Shown here piece after piece: positions 1 to 5,549 of a stretch of 5,549 nucleotides of DNA. The stretch's first letter is position 1. Each line of letters starts with the position of its first letter. The position numbers and the translations under genes are program-made. The notes under the pieces were generated by a model. It was given only the letters and a program-made list of their open reading frames with translations, was not told the origin of the DNA and did not search any database. The stretch comes from Anaerolineales bacterium (GTDB taxonomy: Bacteria > Chloroflexota > Anaerolineae > Anaerolineales > UBA11858): contig WFTY01000120.1 in NCBI GenBank assembly GCA_015485245.1, positions 1 to 5,549 on the forward strand, given 5' to 3'.

Positions 1-1
1 C

Positions 2-406
2 ACACCCGCGCCCACCCAGGCGCCCACGAAACCGCCCCCTCCCGCCGCTCAGGGCAACCGTTGGATTGACGTCGACCTCTCCGAGCAACGCCTGTACGCC
101 TACCAAGACGATCAACTGGTCAAGTCCTTCGTGGTCTCTACCGGCACCTGGCAGTACCCCACCGTGACGGGGCAGTACCACATTTACGTCAAATATCGTT
201 ACACAGACATGGCCGGGCCGGGGTATTACCTCCCCGATGTGCCCTACACCATGTATTTCTACAAAGGCTACGGCATCCACGGCACCTACTGGCACAACAA
301 CTTCGGCACGCCGATGAGCCACGGCTGCGTCAACATGACGATCGACGATGCCGCCTGGGTGTTCAACTGGGCTTCGGTCGGTACGCTGGTCAACGTGCAC
401 CCATGA
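2..406 (+). CDS. L,D-transpeptidase, YkuD catalytic domain (5' end outside window)
   Basis: The reading frame is open from the left edge and ends in TGA at 404-406, so 134 C-terminal residues are visible. They begin with a Pro/Thr/Ala-rich linker (about the first 18 visible residues), then a strand-rich start typical of YkuD domains (WIDVDLSEQRLYAY). The active site follows: HGTYWH with its first His codon at 278-280, then SHGCVN with the catalytic Cys codon at 326-328. Known for the family: the Cys attacks a tetrapeptide stem and forms 3-3 peptidoglycan cross-links, or attaches proteins, outside the membrane. The linker suggests that a signal peptide or anchor, and perhaps an SH3-like domain, lies upstream of the window. 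A GTG at 131 could be mistaken for a start, but it lies inside the YkuD fold and cannot be the true one. The stop overlaps the ATG of the next gene, a paralogue. The exact substrate cannot be read from the sequence. Confidence 0.93.
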   Translation, partial: TPAPTQAPTKPPPPAAQGNRWIDVDLSEQRLYAYQDDQLVKSFVVSTGTWQYPTVTGQYHIYVKYRYTDMAGPGYYLPDVPYTMYFYKGYGIHGTYWHNNFGTPMSHGCVNMTIDDAAWVFNWASVGTLVNVHP

Positions 407-1425
407 AGACGTCACCTCTCTCGCGACGCGAATTTCTCAAACTTGGCACCAGCGGGGCGCTGGGCCTGTTCACCGCGCCGCTGCGACGATGGCTGCAAGG
501 TCTCTCCCCCTATCAGCAAGGGCGCGTGCTCTACGATCAAATCGACGTTTTCGACCGCCCGTCCTTCGACGGGGAGGTGGTGCGTCACTACTGGCGGGAC
601 GCCATCATTCCAATCAGCGAGGTCACTATCGGGGATGACCCCGATTACAATCGGGTGTGGTATCGCATTGGGGAGGAAGGTTACGCTCACTCCGGCGGCA
701 TCCAGCCAGTACAAACGCTGCTGCAATATCCGGTTACCGACATCCCGCCTGAGGGACGCCTCGCCGAGCTGACCGTCCCGTACTCCGACGCCCGCTGGGA
801 CCTCAACCTGCGTTACCAGGTGGCTTACCGGCTGTATTACGCGACAACCTACTGGGTGACTGGATACACCGTCGCTATGGACGGCACGCCGGTGTATCGC
901 GTACAAGACGACAAATGGGAGCAAAGCTACTACGTTCCCACACGCCACCTGCGCCTGATCCCGCCCGAAGAGTTGACCCCCCTCTCCCCGGAAGTCCCTC
1001 TTGAGGCCAAGCGGATCGAAGTAAACACCGAGACTCAGATGGTGATCGCTTATGAGTTCGACCGGCCGGTGTATTACGCGCGCGCGGCCACCGGCGCAGA
1101 GTTCAGCAACGGGCGCTTCTTCACCCCAGCAGGACGTCATTTTGTGCTGCATAAAATGCCCTCGCGGCACATGGCCGCCGGGAACCTGGCTTACAACGGT
1201 TATGACCTGCCCGGCGTCCCCTGGGTGAGCTATATCACCGAACGCGGGGTGGCTTTTCACGGCACTTACTGGCATAATGATTACGGTCGGCCGCGCAGCC
1301 ACGGCTGCATCAACCTCACGCCGCAAGACGCCAAATGGATCTTCCGCTGGACCCTACCGGTTGCCCCCGCCGATCAGGCGCACACCTACGCCCGCCAGGA
1401 TGGCACGCGCGTAGACGTGTTCTGA
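403..1425 (+). CDS. Tat-exported L,D-transpeptidase (YkuD) with SH3-like N-terminal region
   Basis: The product has 340 residues. The N-terminus carries an exact twin-arginine motif, SRREFLK (residues 7-13), followed by a short hydrophobic stretch (about 14-27), so I infer export in folded form by the Tat system. Residues of about 40-190 look like one or two SH3-like modules, rich in Tyr, Trp and Val (for example VWYRIG). The YkuD domain begins near residue 200 (KRIEVNTETQMVIAYE). It contains HGTYWH starting at His286 and SHGCIN with Ser299, His300 and catalytic Cys302. The expected reaction is formation of 3-3 cross-links or another L,D-transpeptidation in peptidoglycan. The start is ATG at 403-405, overlapping the previous stop as ATGA. 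There is no Shine-Dalgarno in front of it, so translation probably depends on termination of the upstream gene. About half of the positions across the active-site block match the upstream paralogue, which suggests tandem duplication. Confidence 0.94.
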   Translation: MKTSPLSRREFLKLGTSGALGLFTAPLRRWLQGLSPYQQGRVLYDQIDVFDRPSFDGEVVRHYWRDAIIPISEVTIGDDPDYNRVWYRIGEEGYAHSGGIQPVQTLLQYPVTDIPPEGRLAELTVPYSDARWDLNLRYQVAYRLYYATTYWVTGYTVAMDGTPVYRVQDDKWEQSYYVPTRHLRLIPPEELTPLSPEVPLEAKRIEVNTETQMVIAYEFDRPVYYARAATGAEFSNGRFFTPAGRHFVLHKMPSRHMAAGNLAYNGYDLPGVPWVSYITERGVAFHGTYWHNDYGRPRSHGCINLTPQDAKWIFRWTLPVAPADQAHTYARQDGTRVDVF

Positions 1426-1444
1426 CTTACCAAGGAGACCGAAG

Positions 1445-2026
1445 ATGAACACTGCATTTCAACACGACCGCTATTTGCTCAAACGCCAGGTGCTGGCGCT
1501 GACCGGCAAATTTCGCATCTACACGCCCGACGGGCAACTGGCGCTATACAGCCAGCAAAAGATGTTCCGGCTGCGGGAGGATATCCGTGTCTACTCCGAT
1601 GAGAGCATGAGCCACGAGCTGTTGCATGTTCAGGCGCGCCAGATCATCGATTTCGCCGCGGCGTACGACGTCATCGATCCCCAGGGTCAGATCAAAGTCG
1701 GCGTGCTGCGGCGCAAAGGGTTCCGCTCGCTGGTGCGCGATGCCTGGGAAATCCTCGATGCGCAGGATCGCCCCCTGGGCGTGGTGCAGGAAGACAGTAT
1801 GACCTATGCCCTGCTGCGCCGCTTCCTCTTCGGCTCGCTGCTGCCCCAAAACTACGACGTGCTCATCGGGGAACAGCGCGTCGCCGACCTGCGGCAACGC
1901 TTCAGCTTCTTTGGTTATCTGCTCGATATTGACTTCAGTATGGACCCCCAACAACGCCTCGACCGCCGGCTGGGGATCGCCGCGGCGATCCTGCTGGCGA
2001 CGATTGAAGGCAAACAATCTTCCTGA
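1445..2026 (+). CDS. YxjI/LURP-one-related family protein
   Basis: The product has 193 residues, no signal peptide and no clear membrane segment, so it is probably cytosolic. I recognise the tubby-like LURP-one-related (YxjI, COG4894) pattern. The protein opens with strands containing YLLKRQVLAL and GKFRIYTPDG, followed by the family-like block FRLREDIRVYSDE. It continues with ARQIIDFAAAYDVID, the LRRKGFRSLVRD segment and the C-terminal FGSLLPQNYDV part. Proteins of this fold form a 12-stranded barrel around a helix and are related to phospholipid scramblases and Tubby; the biochemical role of bacterial members is not settled. The ATG follows an AAGGAG Shine-Dalgarno (1432-1437) at seven-base spacing, which supports this start. 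The gene lies 19 bases after the transpeptidase and 12 bases before the next gene, so it is probably co-transcribed. A link to membrane or envelope homeostasis is inferred from these neighbours only. Confidence 0.82.
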   Translation: MNTAFQHDRYLLKRQVLALTGKFRIYTPDGQLALYSQQKMFRLREDIRVYSDESMSHELLHVQARQIIDFAAAYDVIDPQGQIKVGVLRRKGFRSLVRDAWEILDAQDRPLGVVQEDSMTYALLRRFLFGSLLPQNYDVLIGEQRVADLRQRFSFFGYLLDIDFSMDPQQRLDRRLGIAAAILLATIEGKQSS

Positions 2027-2038
2027 AAGAACGACACA

Positions 2039-2461
2039 ATGACACCCAAAGCTCTGTTTGAAGGTCTGGTTTTCGACGAGAACGGCAACCCGGTGGAGAC
2101 CACCTATGTTGGCGCGGAGCCATGTTACGTTGTGGACGACGCCGGCTTCAAGCGGCACATCCCCTCCATGCAGGTGGACCGCCAGGTGCTGCTCAAAATG
2201 AAAGCAATGATCACCGGGCACGAAGATATACTCAGCGAGCAGGCCGCCAAAATGCTCGGCCAGAACGACATCTTCACCCGCGCGATGATCGAAACCCAGC
2301 TCAAGAATATGGATCAGCAATTCGACCGCCTGTTCGAAGTCGGCATCCCCGAAGCCAGCCGCACCTACCTGGGGATGACCGGGTTCCGCATTGTGATCAA
2401 CGTCCACGGCGAGGTGATCGACCTGCAACAACCTGGCCTGGTGGCCGATGATGATGAATAA
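2039..2461 (+). CDS. Unrecognised protein, 140 aa
   Basis: I do not recognise a named family. The product has no signal peptide or membrane helix and is probably cytosolic. Residues 6-42 look strand-rich (LFEGLVFDENGNPVETTYVG, then CYVVDD). Residues of about 44-100 look mainly helical and are rich in Met, Gln and charged residues. The end (116-129, FRIVINVHGEVIDL) looks like a beta hairpin, followed by an acidic tail (DDDE). The single Cys is residue 29. The gene starts 12 bases after the YxjI-like gene and has only a weak Shine-Dalgarno (a purine-rich GAAAGA at the preceding stop), which suggests coupled translation. Codon use and the continuous frame between two well-supported genes make it a real gene. 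Close pairing with the YxjI-like gene suggests a shared role, but no function can be assigned. Confidence 0.8.
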   Translation: MTPKALFEGLVFDENGNPVETTYVGAEPCYVVDDAGFKRHIPSMQVDRQVLLKMKAMITGHEDILSEQAAKMLGQNDIFTRAMIETQLKNMDQQFDRLFEVGIPEASRTYLGMTGFRIVINVHGEVIDLQQPGLVADDDE

Positions 2462-2488
2462 GCACATCGTTTCACAGGAGAATAACGC

Positions 2489-3412
2489 ATGAGAACATCG
2501 CTGCGCTATGCGCTGCTCACCCTGCTGGTGCTGCTCACCGGGCTGGGTTGCAAGCTGTTCACACAGGCGATTGAAAACGCCCTCCCGCGTGAACAGGCCA
2601 CCACGCTGCCCGAAGCGCCGCCGACCGCTACAGAAAACGCAACACCCCCTCAAACCAACGATCTCATCCCTCCGCCGCCGGCTGCAGCCGGCGCCTGCGC
2701 CAACACATTCTACCCACTGGTGCCCGGCTATCAGTGGATTTACGCTCTCAACTCCGGTGACGAAACCAGTCGGGTCAGCCTGACCGTCGCAGAAGTGCAG
2801 GGGAATCAAGCCACCATCCAGGCGCTCTACCTGGATTCGGGCGTCACCACCACAACCACAGTGGAATGCCGGGATGGGGCAATCCTCAACTTCCCAATGG
2901 TGTTGCTGGGCTTCATCTTTGGGAACGCCAGCGGCACCCTTCAGATCCAGCACCAGGATGGCATCTTTGCCCCGGCCTACGCCACACTGACCGCCAACAA
3001 CTGGGATTTGAGCTGGCGCGGCGAATATCTGGCGTCGGGGGAATTCAGCGCTACCATCGAAGGCGATACAGCCACAGGCACCCTGAACAACAGCCCGTTA
3101 ACGATGGAATGGCAAACCCCAGGTGCAGGCGAGTCGATTTTCGATAACGTCAGCATCCTGGCGGGAGATTATCCGCGCGCCATCCGGCTGAGGCGCGATC
3201 TGACCTTCGACTTCACTGCCGAACTGCAACAAGGCGGCGATAAGGTGTCGCTGGCGGCGGTCCTGAAGGTGGAAAATGATCTGTGGTTTGAACCCAACCT
3301 GGGGTTGCTACGCCAGGAATTTCGCAACGCCACCATTCAGGTCTTTGGGGTGAACTTCCCCATCGAAACACCCGGTAGCGTGGAACTGATCGAGTTCCGC
3401 AACGGCGAATGA
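2489..3412 (+). CDS. Probable lipoprotein of unknown function
   Basis: The product has 307 residues. The N-terminus has a basic start (MRTSLR), a hydrophobic core (residues 7-19) and a candidate lipobox ending TGLGC, with Cys21 as the likely lipidated residue. The Gly at position -3 is not the usual Leu/Val/Ile, so lipidation is likely but not certain. Residues of about 33-68 form a Pro/Thr/Ala-rich linker. The folded part starts at CANTFYPLVPGYQWIY (70-85), which resembles the 'YFPL..G..W.Y' opening seen in many secreted beta-rich proteins of unknown role. Cys70 and Cys127 could form a disulfide. The remainder (for example the strands around FDFTAELQQ) looks beta-sandwich or lipocalin-like. 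AGGAGA (2476-2481), seven bases before the ATG, supports the start. The gene lies 27 bases after the preceding gene and is the last of the left block. Its cargo or partner is not visible in the sequence. Confidence 0.82.
   Translation: MRTSLRYALLTLLVLLTGLGCKLFTQAIENALPREQATTLPEAPPTATENATPPQTNDLIPPPPAAAGACANTFYPLVPGYQWIYALNSGDETSRVSLTVAEVQGNQATIQALYLDSGVTTTTTVECRDGAILNFPMVLLGFIFGNASGTLQIQHQDGIFAPAYATLTANNWDLSWRGEYLASGEFSATIEGDTATGTLNNSPLTMEWQTPGAGESIFDNVSILAGDYPRAIRLRRDLTFDFTAELQQGGDKVSLAAVLKVENDLWFEPNLGLLRQEFRNATIQVFGVNFPIETPGSVELIEFRNGE
2676..2693. repeat. Perfect 18-bp GC palindrome within the lipoprotein linker
   Basis: The 18 bases centred on CTGCAG read the same on both strands. They encode the Pro/Ala run just before Cys70 of the lipoprotein. 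The element could fold as a short GC-rich hairpin in the mRNA or be a dyad for a DNA-binding protein. GCC/CCG-type codons in a Pro/Ala linker make such palindromes easy to form by chance. Confidence 0.4.
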
Positions 3413-3452
3413 CTCCCAACGACGTAATCCTGCGCAACCTTCTCCAAATTTA

Positions 3453-3461
3453 TGTTAAAAT
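3453..3461 (+). promoter_or_regulatory. Candidate extended -10 promoter for the TPR gene
   Basis: The sequence TGTTAAAAT fits the extended -10 form TGnTATAAT with one mismatch, in a locally AT-rich patch of an otherwise GC-rich region. No convincing -35 hexamer is found 16 to 18 bases upstream, which is tolerated by extended -10 promoters. Transcription would begin near 3467-3469, giving a leader of about 70 bases before the TPR gene. The change from 12-27 base gaps to a 124-base gap also suggests a new transcription unit here. Confidence 0.45.
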
Positions 3462-3484
3462 GAGCTCGAGGTCGGTCGTAAAAG

Positions 3485-3532
3485 ATGAAACAAACCGAGA
3501 ACAAAACGAACCCCTCTTTTGAAGGAGGGTAA
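3485..3532 (+). other. Possible 15-codon leader ORF upstream of the TPR gene
   Basis: ATG at 3485 opens a frame encoding MKQTENKTNPSFEGG, ending in TAA at 3530-3532, four bases before the ATG of the TPR gene. Its last codons run through the Shine-Dalgarno and the hairpin described at 3512-3529, so ribosomes reading it would melt that structure. A GAGG at 3468-3471 lies 13 bases upstream, which is rather far and near the predicted transcript start. It may be a chance ORF; the arrangement is the main argument for it. Confidence 0.2.
3512..3529 (+). promoter_or_regulatory. Hairpin covering the Shine-Dalgarno of the TPR gene
   Basis: CCCTC (3512-3516) is complementary to GAGGG (3525-3529). The stem can extend inward by one G-U and one A-U pair, leaving a TTGA loop. 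The right arm contains most of AAGGAGGG (3522-3529), a near-perfect Shine-Dalgarno seven bases before the ATG at 3537. Folding would hide the ribosome site, so this may be a translational control point. The stem is short and its stability was not calculated. Confidence 0.35.
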
Positions 3533-3536
3533 CATT

Positions 3537-5549
3537 ATGGCGAAAATCCCTCTGCGCGCATACCTTCAGGAAATTGAGACCGCCATCGACGAAGGCCAAA
3601 CCGATGAGGCCGTGGCGCATTGTCGCCACATCCTGCAAACCTTCCCCAAGCACGTCGATACGTACCGCCTGCTGGGCAAAGCCTTCCTTGAGGCCCGGCA
3701 ATACACCAGCGCGGCGGACATCTTCGAACGGGTGCTCTCCGCCGTTCCTGACGACTTCATCGGCCACCTGGGGATGAGCATCATCCGCGAGGACGACGGC
3801 AACCTTGATGCCGCCATCTGGCATATGGAGCGCGCCTTTGAAGTGCAACCGTACAACCCGGCGATACAGGAAGAACTGCGCCGCCTGTACGGGAAGCGCG
3901 ACGGACTGACCCCGCCGAAGGCGCGCCTCACGCCCGCCGCCCTGGCCCGCACCTACGCCAAAGGCGGACACTACCCGCAAGCCATCGCCGAACTGCGCTC
4001 CACGCTGGCCGAGGACCCAGATCGCCCCGACCTGCTGGTGCTGCTGGCGGAGATGTATGCTCGCAACGGCGACGACATCCACGCCATGGAAACCTGCAGC
4101 CAGATTCTGAGAAAACTCCCCTACTGCTTGCAGGCCAACCGCCTGTTAGCGCAACTGCTCGAAGATACCGAGCGCCAGGAAGACCGCAAAACCTGCCTGC
4201 AACGCCTGTATGAACTCGATCCCTACGAAGCGCACACGTCGCCGCACGCCCCCACCGCGGCGGAGGTGCCTGATCAGGCCGTGACGATCGAGCGCCTCCG
4301 CTGGGACGGCCGCCCGGTAAGCCCGACAGACGATCAGCCCCCAGATTGGGCCTCCTCGCTCGGCGTTGACCTGGGAGAGGAAGACCACGGCGAACCCGCG
4401 TTGCCAGCCTGGCTGGACAACTCCACAGAAGAAAACGCCGCGGCGTCCCCAGAGGGCGCAGAGGATGGCGAAGCCCTGCCGGAATGGATGCGCGAGGCCG
4501 GTTGGGAACCGGCCACGGGGGAAGCGTCCGAAGAGCCAATAGATTTTGACTTCGCCGAACCCGCGGCCGACGGCGCCGAAGAAGCCGTCCCCGCTGATCT
4601 GCCCGATTGGATCAAGGATATCGCGCCCGCAGCTGCGCTTGGTGAAGTCGGTGAAGCAGGCGAGACAGCCAGCGACAACGCCGACGACGAACTCGCCGCC
4701 CTGGAAGAGCTGTTCGCCTCCTCCACGGCCACATCTGAATCAGCTCCCAGCGACGAAGGCGCTCCCGAAGACCTGCCCGAATGGTTGCAGGATGAAGAAC
4801 CCGCGACGCCTGAACTCAACCTGGACGAGAGCGCCGCTCCCGACTGGCTGGAGGGCATTGAAGAATCGCAGGAAGAAGCAGAACCGCCGCCCCGGATGGA
4901 TGAAACGCCCGACTGGCTGGAATCCATCACCGAGGAAAAACCCGTCGCCGGCCGCGGGTTGACAGATTTCCTGAAAGAGCTTGAGGAGGATGAGCCCACA
5001 ACCGCCGACGCCACACCCGGCAGCGAGGCGGAGATTCCCGATTGGCTCAGCGAAATCGAAGAGGGCGCTCCAGCGAGCGAGCCTGTTCCCGCCGGCGATG
5101 ATGAGCTGCCCGATTTCCTCAAAACCCTGGACGACGCCACGCCGGCCGAACCCGCTCCCGCGAGCGAAGATGAGCTGCCTGACTTCCTCAAGCCGACGGA
5201 TGAAGCACCCTCCGAAGAACCGTCCCCCGCCGAGAGAGAAACGCCCGACTGGCTTGGCAACCTCGCAGAAACCGCTCCCGCTGCCGAGCCGACCACCCCC
5301 GTGAGCGAAGTGCCCACGCCGGAGGGCGATATCCCCGACTGGCTGGACGAACTTGCAGAAGAGACCCCCTCTCCTGAAACGGAAGGCGCAGCCGCCGGCG
5401 CGGCCGACATCCCTAACTGGCTGGATGAACTCAGCGCCGCGGATGAGCCGGCCACGGCGACCCCGACGCCTGCGGAAGCCGAACCCGCGCCGCAGCCCGA
5501 TTTCCCTGAATGGTTGTCACAACCATCCCAGGAAAGCGAAGCCGAGACG
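3537..5549 (+). CDS. TPR protein with acidic xPDWL-motif tail (3' end outside window)
   Basis: The frame is open from ATG 3537 to the right edge: 671 codons without a stop. The start is fixed by the strong Shine-Dalgarno AAGGAGGG (3522-3529). There is no signal peptide or membrane segment, so the protein is probably cytosolic. Residues of about 6-107 form three consecutive 34-residue TPR units (for example residues 40-73), and three more lie at about 131-232. They show the usual small-residue and aromatic positions and the Pro that ends helix B (P37, P71, P105, P161, P195, P229). TPRs bind partner proteins. From about residue 250 the sequence becomes acidic and low in complexity (Glu, Asp, Ala, Pro, Ser, Thr), with 15 copies of a motif like L/I/T-P-D-W-L. 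I infer a scaffold or adaptor with a disordered, multivalent tail. TPR proteins with such tails seem familiar from Anaerolineae, but I know of no assigned function. What follows the tail is unseen. Confidence 0.9.
   Translation, partial: MAKIPLRAYLQEIETAIDEGQTDEAVAHCRHILQTFPKHVDTYRLLGKAFLEARQYTSAADIFERVLSAVPDDFIGHLGMSIIREDDGNLDAAIWHMERAFEVQPYNPAIQEELRRLYGKRDGLTPPKARLTPAALARTYAKGGHYPQAIAELRSTLAEDPDRPDLLVLLAEMYARNGDDIHAMETCSQILRKLPYCLQANRLLAQLLEDTERQEDRKTCLQRLYELDPYEAHTSPHAPTAAEVPDQAVTIERLRWDGRPVSPTDDQPPDWASSLGVDLGEEDHGEPALPAWLDNSTEENAAASPEGAEDGEALPEWMREAGWEPATGEASEEPIDFDFAEPAADGAEEAVPADLPDWIKDIAPAAALGEVGEAGETASDNADDELAALEELFASSTATSESAPSDEGAPEDLPEWLQDEEPATPELNLDESAAPDWLEGIEESQEEAEPPPRMDETPDWLESITEEKPVAGRGLTDFLKELEEDEPTTADATPGSEAEIPDWLSEIEEGAPASEPVPAGDDELPDFLKTLDDATPAEPAPASEDELPDFLKPTDEAPSEEPSPAERETPDWLGNLAETAPAAEPTTPVSEVPTPEGDIPDWLDELAEETPSPETEGAAAGAADIPNWLDELSAADEPATATPTPAEAEPAPQPDFPEWLSQPSQESEAET
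4341..5516 (+). repeat. Array of 15 xPDWL-type short motifs in an acidic tail
   Basis: Motif starts, in residues of the TPR protein, are 268 (variant QPPDWA, core PDW at 269-271), 289 LPAWL, 314 LPEWM, 355 LPDWI, 413 LPEWL, 434 APDWL, 457 TPDWL, 475 LTDFL, 500 IPDWL, 524 LPDFL, 547 LPDFL, 569 TPDWL, 599 IPDWL, 625 IPNWL and 656 FPEWL. From residue 413 on, spacing is fairly even, 18 to 31 residues with most near 24. Earlier copies are sparser and more diverged. The core is an aromatic (Trp, or Phe in three copies) after an acidic or small residue and before an aliphatic one. Linkers are rich in Glu, Ala, Pro and Ser and vary freely. Conservation of the motif with variable linkers suggests it is the functional unit, perhaps a short amphipathic docking helix. 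The array probably continues beyond the window. Confidence 0.85.

Noticed and set aside
412..1326. A 304-codon open frame on the - strand opposite the second transpeptidase
   Set aside because: It mirrors a gene with intact YkuD catalytic motifs and a Tat signal, and its own translation shows no domain.
1544..2953. A 469-codon open frame on the - strand spanning three + strand genes and their gaps
   Set aside because: It lies opposite well-supported genes, is rich in His, Gln, Gly and Arg as expected from reverse reading of GC-rich codons, and shows no recognisable domain. It is a shadow frame.
3380..3400. Hairpin (GGAACT / AGTTCC, eight-pair stem with a wobble) near the end of the lipoprotein gene, considered as a terminator
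   Set aside because: It lies before the stop codon and is not followed by a T tract, so it does not fit an intrinsic terminator.
3413..3536. Search for a tRNA, riboswitch or small RNA gene in the largest spacer
   Set aside because: No cloverleaf, known aptamer pattern or strong terminator is visible; only the promoter-like element and short leader structure are supportable.
3450..4082. A 210-codon open frame on the - strand opposite the start of the TPR gene
   Set aside because: It covers the promoter, leader and TPR repeats of the + strand gene, and its translation has no recognisable motif.
4546..5304. Two + strand open frames (4546-4962 and 4981-5304) rich in Pro, Arg and Lys
   Set aside because: They are out-of-frame readings of the acidic tail; the true frame runs unbroken from 3537 to the window edge.
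4334..5455. A 373-codon Ser/Gly-rich open frame on the - strand with repeated SQSGxS units
   Set aside because: The SQSG repeats are the reverse reading of the PDWL-coding repeats of the TPR protein. The apparent repetition is explained fully by the + strand array.

Overview
This 5,549-base window is GC-rich and densely coded, with every supported gene on the + strand. It looks like a chromosomal segment from a free-living bacterium. I infer Chloroflexota, probably Anaerolineae. The reasons are the tandem YkuD L,D-transpeptidases (one with a Tat signal), a YxjI/LURP-one protein next to an unrecognised conserved-looking gene, a Pro/Thr-rich lipoprotein, and a TPR protein with a long acidic tail of xPDWL motifs. 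This is recollection of gene styles, not a database match, and no rRNA or marker gene is present to confirm it.

Left block (1-3412): five genes run in one direction with gaps of 12 to 27 bases or an overlap, so they are probably one operon whose promoter lies upstream of the window. In order they are: the 3' part of a YkuD L,D-transpeptidase (to 406); a complete Tat-exported YkuD paralogue overlapping it by ATGA (403-1425); a YxjI/LURP-one-related protein (1445-2026); an unrecognised 140-residue protein (2039-2461); and a probable lipoprotein (2489-3412). Three of the five products are predicted to act outside the cytoplasmic membrane. The block may therefore serve the cell envelope, with the two middle proteins cytosolic.

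Spacer (3413-3536): this holds no large gene. It carries an extended -10-like promoter (3453-3461), a possible 15-codon leader ORF (3485-3532), and a hairpin (3512-3529) that would bury the very strong Shine-Dalgarno sequence of the next gene. I see no intrinsic terminator.

Right block (3537-5549): one gene, open at the right edge, fills the rest. Its first 232 or so residues are TPR repeats. From about residue 250 it becomes an acidic, low-complexity tail with 15 copies of a five-residue motif resembling L/I/T-P-D-W-L.

I found no mobile element, CRISPR array, tRNA, rRNA or clear defence system. The least explained items are the TPR protein with its motif tail, the leader in front of it, and the unrecognised 140-residue protein.
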